Shown here in pieces: positions 25,357-34,240 of a stretch of 64,000 nucleotides of DNA (its first letter is position 1; each line of letters starts with the position of its first letter). The stretch comes from Clostridium_AD sp050717545 (GTDB lineage: Bacteria > Bacillota > Clostridia > Clostridiales > Clostridiaceae). The position numbers and the translations under genes were made by a program. A model generated the notes under the pieces. That model saw only the letters and a program-made list of their open reading frames with translations. It did no database searches and was not told where the DNA came from. The DNA lies in the NCBI RefSeq assembly GCF_050717545.1, contig NZ_JBOITN010000033.1, forward strand, positions 62,001 through 126,000, written 5' to 3'.

Positions 25357-26475
25357 CTAAACATCAAATTCAATATTTTGAATTACAATATTTAAATGCG
25401 ATACCAATGAAATAGTTGATCCGATTTCTTTAGAAGTGGGTTTATTTCCTTTTTTTATAATCTTAACTTCAGGTCTTAAAGCGAAGTTTGGAAGTATAAT
25501 TGTTACAACAGCAATGTCACCGGTACTAAGCCTTACAAGAGTTCCAGGTGGATAAGGAACAACGACCTTAGAAAATGCTTTCACCATCTCATAATCAAAA
25601 TGGGTATTACCATGGGAATAAATAAATTCTACTGCGTCATTAGGGGAGAAGGCTTTTTTGTATGGTCTATCCGAGGTAAGTGCATCATACACATCCGCAA
25701 TAGCAACAATTCTAGCAAATCTACTTATTGCTTTATTCTTTAATTTATCAGGGTATCCCGTTCCATCTATTTTTTCATGGTGCTGAAGTGCTACAATTCG
25801 CGAAGGGGCAGAGATATCTAAACTACCTTTCAAGTAATTATAACCTTTTGTGGGATGTTCTTTTATAGTTATAAACTCTTCATCAGTTAAGGGACCAGGT
25901 TTTAATATTATAGATTTAGGAATAAGAACTTTACCAATGTCATGTATTAATGCACCCATGCATAAGGTATAAAGTTCATGCTTATTTAGTTGCAATTGAA
26001 CACCTATTATCAGAGAAATTATAGCTACATTTACACTATGTTGATAAGTATAATTATCCATACTTTTTATATCTACTAAATTAATCATTACATTTTTTTT
26101 ACTTATAATTTCATCAATTATATCTTTAGCAATACTCCCTATGGATTCAAAATAGGATTGTTTTTCTTTTGAAAATTTATTTTCATTGAAATTTGGATTA
26201 TTAGAATATAAACTATATTTTTCAAAGCTATAGAAAGTTTCTTTGATAGCCTTAATAGCAGTTTGACGGAGCTCAGGGTTTATTACATCTTCAAGTATAG
26301 TTTGACTATATTCATCAGTAATATAAATAGAATAAATTTGCAACTGTTTTATTCTTTTTAAAAAATTATCAGTTAATGCAATACCATCTCTTAAAAGAAT
26401 CCTTCCATCATTGTCAAATATAGTTTTAGCCAAATAAGTTCCTGGTTTTACGCATTGGATTGGTACAAGCCTCAT
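25357..26475 (-). CDS. HD-GYP domain protein, probable cyclic-di-GMP phosphodiesterase
   Basis: A 372-residue protein. The C-terminal HD-GYP domain has the H-D-I-G-K metal motif, H-P-x-K-G-Y-N, H-H-E-K-I-D-G-T-G-Y-P and A-I-A-D-V-Y-D-A-L, all needed for hydrolysis of cyclic di-GMP in this family. The N-terminal 60 residues (V-K-P-G-T-Y-L-A-K-T-I) are the usual small beta domain of clostridial HD-GYP proteins. The start at 26475 is chosen because GGGAG lies just upstream; an in-frame start 21 codons earlier has no ribosome site. A GGDEF cyclase is encoded at 28532. Confidence 0.9.
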   Translation of the reverse strand: MRLVPIQCVKPGTYLAKTIFDNDGRILLRDGIALTDNFLKRIKQLQIYSIYITDEYSQTILEDVINPELRQTAIKAIKETFYSFEKYSLYSNNPNFNENKFSKEKQSYFESIGSIAKDIIDEIISKKNVMINLVDIKSMDNYTYQHSVNVAIISLIIGVQLQLNKHELYTLCMGALIHDIGKVLIPKSIILKPGPLTDEEFITIKEHPTKGYNYLKGSLDISAPSRIVALQHHEKIDGTGYPDKLKNKAISRFARIVAIADVYDALTSDRPYKKAFSPNDAVEFIYSHGNTHFDYEMVKAFSKVVVPYPPGTLVRLSTGDIAVVTIILPNFALRPEVKIIKKGNKPTSKEIGSTISLVSHLNIVIQNIEFDV

Positions 26476-26946
26476 AATTACATCACTCCCAAAATATAAA
26501 GGATTAGGACGTTTATTGGATATTAATAATATCCACATCCTAACAACTTTTATATTATAAAATTATATTATAAAATTTCAATTGATTAAATATATAGGTA
26601 TAATGATATATATTATACTATACAATAATAAATTACACTAATTCTTATTATTATAAAAATCAGTTTGTATTGTAAATAGACTCTATAATATTAATTGAAA
26701 CCAACCATAACATATTTATTTTATTGGGGTTAGCAAGACTTTTTTAAAATAAGGTTGAATACTTTGAATTATGAACTATAATTAAAGGTGAGAGCATCAA
26801 TATAGCATATAATTCTCAAAAATAGAGAATGCTTAAATTTAAGCATATAAATCGTGAAATTAAAGAATGGTAATAAGGCCAGGATATTTTATAATTAAAT
26901 GAATTTATATTTGATGTTTTGAATAATCTTAATTGGAGGAAATATA
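26476..26946. other. Non-coding gap with map promoter and structured leader
   Basis: The left half is plain AT-rich sequence that must hold the leftward HD-GYP promoter. A candidate rightward promoter is TTGAAT (26755-26760) and TATAAT (26777-26782), spacing 16. The leader then has a hairpin ATTCTC/GAGAAT (26812-26830) that abuts a perfect 18-base palindrome (26829-26846). No open frame of note. Confidence 0.55.
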
Positions 26947-27810
26947 ATGGATAAATTATCACGAAATGATGTTTGTTGGTGTGGGAGTGGCAAAAAATAT
27001 AAAAAATGCCATATGGACCAAGATACATTTATAAGTAATATAGAAGAAAAAGTTGGGTATGTTATACCTAGAGATATCATGAAAACTCAGGAGCAGATAG
27101 AGGGTATAAGAAAAAGTTGTGTGTTAACTCATGATATACTAGATATGGTTGGAGAGAAAATAAAAGTAGGAATAACAACAGATGAAATTAATACCTGGGT
27201 TCATGAATACACTGTAGAGCATAATGCATACCCTGCACCACTTGGGTATGGTGATTTTCCCAAGAGTGTGTGTACATCATTAAACAATGTAATATGTCAT
27301 GGTATACCTGATGAGACGATGCTAAAAGATGGAGATATAATAAATGTAGATGTGTCTTGCATATTAGACGGTTATTATGGTGATGCTAGCAGAATGTATA
27401 TCATTGGTAATGCATCTAAAGAAGCAGTAGATTTGGTACGTGTATCAAGGGAATGTTTAGAAAGAGGCATAGAACAAGTTAAGCCTTTTAATACACTTGG
27501 AGACATAGGAAATGCTATTCAACAGCATGCAGAAAGTTTTGGGTATTCTGTGGTATACGATTATGGTGGTCATGGCGTTGGATTAGAGTTTCATGAAGAA
27601 CCTTTTGTACCTCATATAGGTAAAAAAGGAGAAGGAACAATATTATTGCCTAATATGACATTTACTATTGAACCTATGATTAATAAAGGTAGTCCAGAAA
27701 CAGAGGTACTTGAGGATGATTGGACAGCTGTTACAGTAGATGGTTCTTTATCATCGCAGTGGGAACATACTATACTTGTTACTGAAACTGGATATGAAAT
27801 ATTAACATAG
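26947..27810 (+). CDS. map: Methionine aminopeptidase type I with N-terminal SEC-C motif
   Basis: A 287-residue metalloprotease that removes initiator methionine. The N-terminus is an added SEC-C zinc finger (C-W-C-G-S-G-K-K-Y-K-K-C-H); the catalytic domain carries the metal ligands in N-V-D-V-S-C-x3-G-Y-Y-G-D-A-S, G-H-G-V-G-L-E-F-H-E, T-I-E-P and the final W-E-H-T glutamate. The SEC-C finger may tether the enzyme to ribosomes as in SecA; this is inference. AGGAGG site upstream of the ATG. Monocistronic, closed by a strong terminator. Confidence 0.95.
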   Translation: MDKLSRNDVCWCGSGKKYKKCHMDQDTFISNIEEKVGYVIPRDIMKTQEQIEGIRKSCVLTHDILDMVGEKIKVGITTDEINTWVHEYTVEHNAYPAPLGYGDFPKSVCTSLNNVICHGIPDETMLKDGDIINVDVSCILDGYYGDASRMYIIGNASKEAVDLVRVSRECLERGIEQVKPFNTLGDIGNAIQQHAESFGYSVVYDYGGHGVGLEFHEEPFVPHIGKKGEGTILLPNMTFTIEPMINKGSPETEVLEDDWTAVTVDGSLSSQWEHTILVTETGYEILT

Positions 27811-27866
27811 TAAAAAACATACAAAAACACCACTCCAATAGAGTGGTGTTTTTGTATGTTTTTTAC
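27810..27866. terminator. Bidirectional terminator with 26-bp perfect stem
   Basis: Arms 27810-27835 and 27841-27866 are perfectly complementary around CAATA, with A-rich left and T-rich right ends. It separates map from the convergent chagasin-like gene. Confidence 0.95.
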
Positions 27867-27875
27867 AAGAAATTT

Positions 27876-28220
27876 TTATTCTACTTTTACTACATAGATA
27901 TACTCTTCTAGTGGACCAGATTCTTTTTTCCAACTTTTATAATAAGAAAAATGTATCTTACATTCACCATTTTTTAAACATTTAAACCTCCAAATAATTT
28001 GTAAACTTCCTCCTATTATATTTGGTTTGTTAAAATCAAATGTTTTTTTATCTTCTAAAATAAGAATTGAAGGGTCGGATATAGTATAATACCAACAATA
28101 TCCAGTAGATGGCGATTGGGTAAGTTCAATAAGAATCTGATTACTATTAGGTATCATATTTATGAAATTATGGCTGAGGACAATAGCGTTTAATTTAGAA
28201 TTTTCATATTCACAGATCAA
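27876..28220 (-). CDS. Chagasin-like (inhibitor I42) protein
   Basis: A 114-residue protein with the three loops of the chagasin family of cysteine-protease inhibitors: L-T-Q-S-P-S-T-G-Y-C-W-Y (the N-P-T-T-G-Y loop), I-I-G-G-S-L-Q-I-I-W-R-F, and H-F-S-Y-Y-K-S-W-K-K-E (the R-P-W loop). No signal peptide is obvious, so it may act on intracellular or self-made C1 proteases. Target unknown. It overlaps no other gene and has a GGTGATTAC site. Confidence 0.78.
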   Translation of the reverse strand: MICEYENSKLNAIVLSHNFINMIPNSNQILIELTQSPSTGYCWYYTISDPSILILEDKKTFDFNKPNIIGGSLQIIWRFKCLKNGECKIHFSYYKSWKKESGPLEEYIYVVKVE

Positions 28221-28531
28221 GTAATCACCATCCTTAAGTTAGCTATATCAAAGACCAGGTAAACATATTTATTAGTGAAATAACATAAATATTATTAATG
28301 CGAATTAAAAAAATTATTATTGTAGTTATTGTTTCTATAATATTCTTTTTTATTCATGTAACAACAGTATTATAAATGATGTTTCAGCAGTAATATTTGT
28401 TATTCTATAAATAAAAAAAGTATATATTAGAATAATTTGGTATAATAATATATAAGTATAAGTATAAGGAAAAGATTATAAAATTTAATTTATGTTTAAA
28501 AATTTAGTTGATATTTAAGGAAGTGATTATA
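28221..28531. other. AT-rich divergent intergenic region
   Basis: This 311-base gap between the divergent chagasin-like and giant signalling genes must contain both promoters. A lone copy of the AAAAAAGTATATATTA half-arm (28413-28429) known from the hairpin family occurs here without its partner. No coding sequence is seen. Confidence 0.5.
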
Positions 28532-31500
28532 ATGGAAATTATTAACAATAGGTATAGAATAGTTGAATGTATAAAGCAAAACAGAGTGGTTTCCAGTTAT
28601 GTAGTAAATGACATAATAAAAAATTACGATACAGTTCAATTAAATATTATTAATTCAGAGTACATACAAAAGGGATTAATTGAATTTTATACTAAAGAAT
28701 TTATAAGTTTAACAAACTTAAATTGTAAGAACATAATGTCTGTCTATGATTTTGCATTAGTTAAATTAATAGATAATAAAAAATTAGATGAAAGAGTATA
28801 TTTTTATACAAATGAGAATGTGATAGAGAACTCTAATATTTTAGAGCTCGCGCGTGGGAAAAATAGCGAAGAAGTATTAGATTTGTTTATAGAAATTTGT
28901 CAAAGTATAAATTACCTGCATTTAAAAGGTTTTGTTTATAGTGATATAAACTTATCTAATATTATAGTTCAAAGTACATTAGACAAAAAAAAGTATAATG
29001 TTAAATTCAAAGATTTTGCAACAATTGAACTTGAAAAACAAGAGTTCTTTAAAGGTAATATAGATCAAAATTATTTTAAAGCACCAGAAATATTAAGAGG
29101 CGAAAAAAGTAATGTTCTTAGTGATATATATTCTTTGGGAATTTTATTGTTCGTTATATATATAAAGAGTAAAGGTAACAATATAGATTTTAATGAAGAA
29201 ATTAAAGATATTAACCAGGATAAGCTAAATGGAATATTTAATAACAATAAGGACCTTAATATAAAATTTAAAAGTATTATTGAGAAGATGATTAATAGTG
29301 ACCCTAAAAAAAGATATACAATTATATCCCAATTAGTAATTGATATAAATACAATATTTGGTACAAACTATATGCCACATAGAAAAGAGGAAGTAGAAAA
29401 ATTAAATTTCAATTTAAAGATGGTAGGAAAAGAAGATGAAGTTAATAAAATTATTAATATTTATGATTCTATTAAAAATAAAAATGGGTATAATTCCGCT
29501 GTTTTAGTTCATGGAGAATCAGGCATTGGTAAAACACGGTTTCTTAAGAGAGTAAAATATATTTTCTCACTTAATAAGGTAAATGTTTATAAAAGCTTTC
29601 TACTCGATGACTCGACTAAGAATAGTAACAAGGCCTTTATTGAAATATTAAAACAGTTTATATCTGAAGCTACACCTGAGGTACTAGAGAGATATGAATC
29701 AGAACTTGCTAAATTTATACCTGAATTAGGTGATAATAAGAATATAATACATTCTAAACTATTGAGTGGTGAAAAAGAAAAATTTAGACTTATAAATAGA
29801 GCAGCGGGATTTATTGAAGAATGTGTAAATAATACACCTATAGTTATAATTATTGATAATTTACATCTATCAGACGACTTTACAATAGAATTATTAGAAT
29901 ATCTTATAAGAAATAAACTTCCAAATAAAAATATTATGTTTATAATGTCTTATTGTGATGGAGAGTGCATATTAAATAAAAAGTTTACACAATTTACAAA
30001 ACTTATGTCTGTTTTAAATGGAGCAACCAATATTTTTTTAAAGGAACTAAGCGAAGTAGAAGTAGGCATAATGATTCAGGATATTTTAAGCACCCCTAAT
30101 ATACCATATAAATTAGCAGATAGAATTTATGATAAGACAAAAGGTAACCCATTGTTTGTACAAGAAATCATAAAGAATTTTTTTAATGAGAGATATATTT
30201 ATGTTGACCAGCAGAAGGGTTCGTGGACTAGAGATTATGAGTATTCTGAATTCGTAATGCCAACAGATATGTATCAAATATTATTGAGTCAAGTAAGCGA
30301 AATGGGAAAATTTAATATAAATATTTTAAAAACAATATCAATATTTGAGAGTGGTGTATCTCTAGCAATAATTGAAGAGTTTATTGGAAATTCTGATAAA
30401 GATTTAGAAAGGGGTATTAAAGGTCTTATTTCCTCGGGAATATTGTGCAAAAAAATCGAAGATAGGGGTTTTGTATTTGGGTTTTATAATAAATTTCTTA
30501 AGAGCCTTATGTATGAAAAAATAAGCGATGAAGATAGAAAGGGTATGCATAAGTTAGCATCTGTATTACTAGAGAATTTATATTGTCAAGGGGGCACAGA
30601 ATATATTGAGGAGTTAATTTATCATTTAGAAAAATCAAATCAACAGACAAAAATTATTGATTATTGTATTCAAAATGCTGAAAATATGAAAATTTTAAAG
30701 AATAGAAGCGACGCAATAAAAAACTTAACAAAAGCTGTATCTATAATAGATTATGAGCTAGAGTCAGTTAAAAATATAAAGGTTATTATGGAGCTTGCAG
30801 GGCTAAACCATCAAGAGGGGAATATAGACCTAGCTGTTTATTATTATTTATTAATAGAACAGTATTCTGAAAATACTAAATCATATAAATATATAATAGA
30901 TAGCTTAATTAAAGTAGCAGAAATTGAGCTTAGTAAAAATAATATAGAAAAAACTATTTTTTACATTGAGAAAATTAATGTTTTACTTGGCAAGGTAGAT
31001 TATACTTTGGGAAGGCTAAGGTGCCAAGGTATTCTGGCATCTGTATATGATATTAGTCAAGAGTATGGGAAAGTACAAACGATATGTAACAGTTGTATAA
31101 AAGAATGTATAGGGGAATATAAAGAGTTATATATTATATTCTACCATCATATTGGAAAAGCTTATTTAAGAAGTGGTAGAGAATCTGAGGCGTTAGACAT
31201 TTTTGAAAGAAATATAGAATTATGTAATAAGTACAATAATATTAGTTTACTAATAAAATCTATAAACAATTTAGGGGTTATTTATGGAGACTATTACCAA
31301 GATGATAAAAAAGCTTTAAAGTATTTTATTGAGATGAAGGATATATGTGAAAAAAATAATATGAGTACTAGTGAAGTAGATGCATTAATAAATATTGCGG
31401 CTACTTATGCGGCGCAAGAGCAGTATGAAACATCTTTGCAATATTTTATTGAGACATTAGAAAAGTGTAAGAAATATGAATATGAGTTTCATACTTTTTA

Positions 31501-33964
31501 TTGTTACACTTCAATTGCAAGTGTATATTTAAAATTAGATGATTATAATAATGCTTATAAATATTATAAGCTTTGTCGCAATGAGCTTTTAAAATATCCC
31601 ATTCAAGGAAAAGATATAGGTGAATTTTATTTTTTAGCATCTGATATAAACTACAGATTGGGCGATTTGCAAAAGGCTCAACTTTATATTAATAAGGCAT
31701 TAAAACTATACGAAAATGATAAATCTATATTTAAATGGAAAGTAATGATTTTAAATGAGTTTATAGAAATTAGGTTAAGGAAAAATGATGATGATTTAAA
31801 GGGCAATATAAAAAACATTATAGATATAGCGAGTAAAATAACGTCTAAGAGTAATAGGCTTAATATATTTTATGATGTAATAATTTTTTTATATGAAGAT
31901 GGCAAAAAAGGATATGTGTATTCTATTTTGAGTGAAGTTAACAAGATTGATTTGGACATAAATGGTTGTAGGGTTTATATTAAAAAATTATATGTTGATG
32001 GGTTAATTGAAAAAAATATGAATATTAAACTTTTCAAAGAGGCTCTTAAATATTCACAAAAATATAAAGAAATAGATATATGCTGGAGGATATACACAGC
32101 AATAGCAGATGATTTCTTTGAAAAAAAAGATTATTTTTATGCCGTAATTTACTATTTTGAGGCTTGTTGTATATTAAAAGATATAAATATTGAATTACCA
32201 ATAGCATATAGATTGAGCTACATTAAACTTAACAATGCATTAAAGCCTTTTGAAAAATTTTTAGGAATTAATAACTATTATAAAAGCAATAGAAATAATT
32301 CAATACTTAAGTTTGAGCCTGCTAATGTGTGCGATGAAAAAAGTTTGTTATATTTATTAGAACAAGTAAATCCTAAAGATATTTTAAAAAATAAAAATTT
32401 CATAAAATCTATAAGAAAAGTATACCCATTTTCTCTTCATGAAGACATTCACGATATAAATGATGTATTAGAAAACCTACAATCTGATAATACAAAAAAC
32501 TTAGAGCTTATAATTGATTATTTGTCCTATATAACTTTAGCAACAAGGGGAACTATTATCATGAATGATAATAATAAAGGCTATAAAGTTATAGCATCTA
32601 GTGATAGAAGCCATAAGCTACCTCAAAATTTAGAAATATCAGCTAAGATTTTAAGTGTGGAAAGCCCCGTTTTAGTAACAGATGTGTTTTTAGATCAGGA
32701 TATAAACATAATTCATAATAACTTAAAGGCATATATTTGCATTCCTATTGTTATGGAGAATAGTAATGAAAGGGATTATATGCGAAATGAGCGAAGAAAA
32801 AACTCGCAGAGTAGTAAACATGTGATTGGATATATATATATTGAATCACAAAGAGTACTTAATAATCTTAACAACGATAGTATGAAAGAGTGTATGGAAC
32901 TTAGCAAAGTTGTAGGTATTATAATTGAAAAATATAAGCTTAGATTAAGTGCTTCTATAGATAAATTGACTGGGACTCTTACTAGAAAATATTTAGAAGA
33001 GGAGCTAGATGAGCAAATAGAAGTAACAAGCCTTTCAGGTAGCAAATTTTCTCTTATTATGTATGATTTAGATTACTTCAAAATGGTAAATGATAAATTT
33101 GGACATCGGACAGGAGACTATGTTTTAAAAAGGGTTTGCCAGGTTGTAATGGATAATTTAAGGGAAACGGATATTGTAGGTAGATATGGTGGGGAAGAAT
33201 TTATTGTTATTCTTCCAGATACAGATATTAGTGGTGCGGAGCTTGTGGCAGAAAAACTTAGGAATAAAATTTCAGGAGAAAAAATACTAGATGATAGGCG
33301 AGATATTACAGTAAGTCTAGGTATTATTGAGTGTCCACTTCATGGTGAGTGGCAGGGAGAAATACTAGAGAGAGTAGACCAAGCGTTATATGTGGCAAAG
33401 CAGAGAGGTAGAAATAGGTGTGTTGTTTGGGATAGCGAATTCTTAGTAAAGGCTAAAAAGACAGATAGACTTGCTGGAATAATATCTGGAGATGAGATAC
33501 AAGACCATAGAAAGGTGCTTGCTATGATAGAGTTAATCGAGATTATTAGTAAAAGTGAAACAAGAGAAAGTAAAATATATAGTTTATTAGGTAGAATTAT
33601 TGAAATTACAGAATCTCGAAATGGCATTTTGTTTGTTTATGATAATAAAAATATTACTGGTAAATATTCAAGAAAAATTTTCGAAAGTGGATGGACAGAT
33701 AGTGATATGTATAACAAAAACATAATAAAGTCGGTAACTGATACTAAGCAAGGAGTATGTAAAATAGACTGGGATACAATAATTGAGTATGATGTAATTA
33801 CAGGTGTCCCAAATTGGCAGTCAGTAATAGCTGTTCCACTTATCAAAAGCGAAGTAGTAAAGGGAGTAATATACTTAACACAATTTACTAAGGCAAAAGA
33901 ATTTGGTTTTGATGATGTTAATTTTGTAAATACCTTGGGAAAGATAATAGTTCCGATTCTATAA
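28532..33964 (+). CDS. Giant pseudokinase-ATPase-TPR-GAF-GGDEF signalling protein
   Basis: A 1810-residue soluble protein. Residues 1-265 are a Ser/Thr-kinase fold that looks inactive: no glycine loop, N38 in place of the ATP lysine (V-Q-L-N), S-D-I-N for H-R-D-L-K (D138 kept) and D-F-A for D-F-G. An AAA/STAND-type ATPase follows (Walker A G-E-S-G-I-G-K-T from residue 328, Walker B V-I-I-I-D-N), then helical TPR-like repeats (about 640-1130), a GAF domain (about 1310-1470), a GGDEF cyclase with G-G-E-E-F at 1553-1557 and an R-E-T-D inhibitory site, and a C-terminal GAF. It likely makes cyclic di-GMP under control of ligand or protein input. ATG 28532 follows AAGGAAGTG. Confidence 0.9.
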   Translation: MEIINNRYRIVECIKQNRVVSSYVVNDIIKNYDTVQLNIINSEYIQKGLIEFYTKEFISLTNLNCKNIMSVYDFALVKLIDNKKLDERVYFYTNENVIENSNILELARGKNSEEVLDLFIEICQSINYLHLKGFVYSDINLSNIIVQSTLDKKKYNVKFKDFATIELEKQEFFKGNIDQNYFKAPEILRGEKSNVLSDIYSLGILLFVIYIKSKGNNIDFNEEIKDINQDKLNGIFNNNKDLNIKFKSIIEKMINSDPKKRYTIISQLVIDINTIFGTNYMPHRKEEVEKLNFNLKMVGKEDEVNKIINIYDSIKNKNGYNSAVLVHGESGIGKTRFLKRVKYIFSLNKVNVYKSFLLDDSTKNSNKAFIEILKQFISEATPEVLERYESELAKFIPELGDNKNIIHSKLLSGEKEKFRLINRAAGFIEECVNNTPIVIIIDNLHLSDDFTIELLEYLIRNKLPNKNIMFIMSYCDGECILNKKFTQFTKLMSVLNGATNIFLKELSEVEVGIMIQDILSTPNIPYKLADRIYDKTKGNPLFVQEIIKNFFNERYIYVDQQKGSWTRDYEYSEFVMPTDMYQILLSQVSEMGKFNINILKTISIFESGVSLAIIEEFIGNSDKDLERGIKGLISSGILCKKIEDRGFVFGFYNKFLKSLMYEKISDEDRKGMHKLASVLLENLYCQGGTEYIEELIYHLEKSNQQTKIIDYCIQNAENMKILKNRSDAIKNLTKAVSIIDYELESVKNIKVIMELAGLNHQEGNIDLAVYYYLLIEQYSENTKSYKYIIDSLIKVAEIELSKNNIEKTIFYIEKINVLLGKVDYTLGRLRCQGILASVYDISQEYGKVQTICNSCIKECIGEYKELYIIFYHHIGKAYLRSGRESEALDIFERNIELCNKYNNISLLIKSINNLGVIYGDYYQDDKKALKYFIEMKDICEKNNMSTSEVDALINIAATYAAQEQYETSLQYFIETLEKCKKYEYEFHTFYCYTSIASVYLKLDDYNNAYKYYKLCRNELLKYPIQGKDIGEFYFLASDINYRLGDLQKAQLYINKALKLYENDKSIFKWKVMILNEFIEIRLRKNDDDLKGNIKNIIDIASKITSKSNRLNIFYDVIIFLYEDGKKGYVYSILSEVNKIDLDINGCRVYIKKLYVDGLIEKNMNIKLFKEALKYSQKYKEIDICWRIYTAIADDFFEKKDYFYAVIYYFEACCILKDINIELPIAYRLSYIKLNNALKPFEKFLGINNYYKSNRNNSILKFEPANVCDEKSLLYLLEQVNPKDILKNKNFIKSIRKVYPFSLHEDIHDINDVLENLQSDNTKNLELIIDYLSYITLATRGTIIMNDNNKGYKVIASSDRSHKLPQNLEISAKILSVESPVLVTDVFLDQDINIIHNNLKAYICIPIVMENSNERDYMRNERRKNSQSSKHVIGYIYIESQRVLNNLNNDSMKECMELSKVVGIIIEKYKLRLSASIDKLTGTLTRKYLEEELDEQIEVTSLSGSKFSLIMYDLDYFKMVNDKFGHRTGDYVLKRVCQVVMDNLRETDIVGRYGGEEFIVILPDTDISGAELVAEKLRNKISGEKILDDRRDITVSLGIIECPLHGEWQGEILERVDQALYVAKQRGRNRCVVWDSEFLVKAKKTDRLAGIISGDEIQDHRKVLAMIELIEIISKSETRESKIYSLLGRIIEITESRNGILFVYDNKNITGKYSRKIFESGWTDSDMYNKNIIKSVTDTKQGVCKIDWDTIIEYDVITGVPNWQSVIAVPLIKSEVVKGVIYLTQFTKAKEFGFDDVNFVNTLGKIIVPIL

Positions 33965-33975
33965 AACTATTTTTG

Positions 33976-34012
33976 AGTAAACCCTTAGTAGGTGCTGAGG
34001 GTTTACTTTTTT
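33976..34012 (+). terminator. Rho-independent terminator
   Basis: AGTAAACCCT (33976-33985) pairs with AGGGTTTACT (33998-34007) and is followed by a T run. Ends the giant signalling gene transcript. Confidence 0.92.
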
Positions 34013-34240
34013 AATTTAAGTTAGTATATACAATGTATAATTGAGGAAGGATAGATATGTATATGTGTAATATATAGTGCCGTTAGCAAGAAGGAATAAA
34101 ATGGTGTATAATTGATATAATAGGAAGATTAAGTATTATTGGGTTTTGTGAATATGTAACAAGGCATGTGGCATAGTTATAAGAGGTAAACTACTTTAAA
34201 ATAGTTTTAAAATTTCAGTGCAAGTATGAGGAGGAATAAA

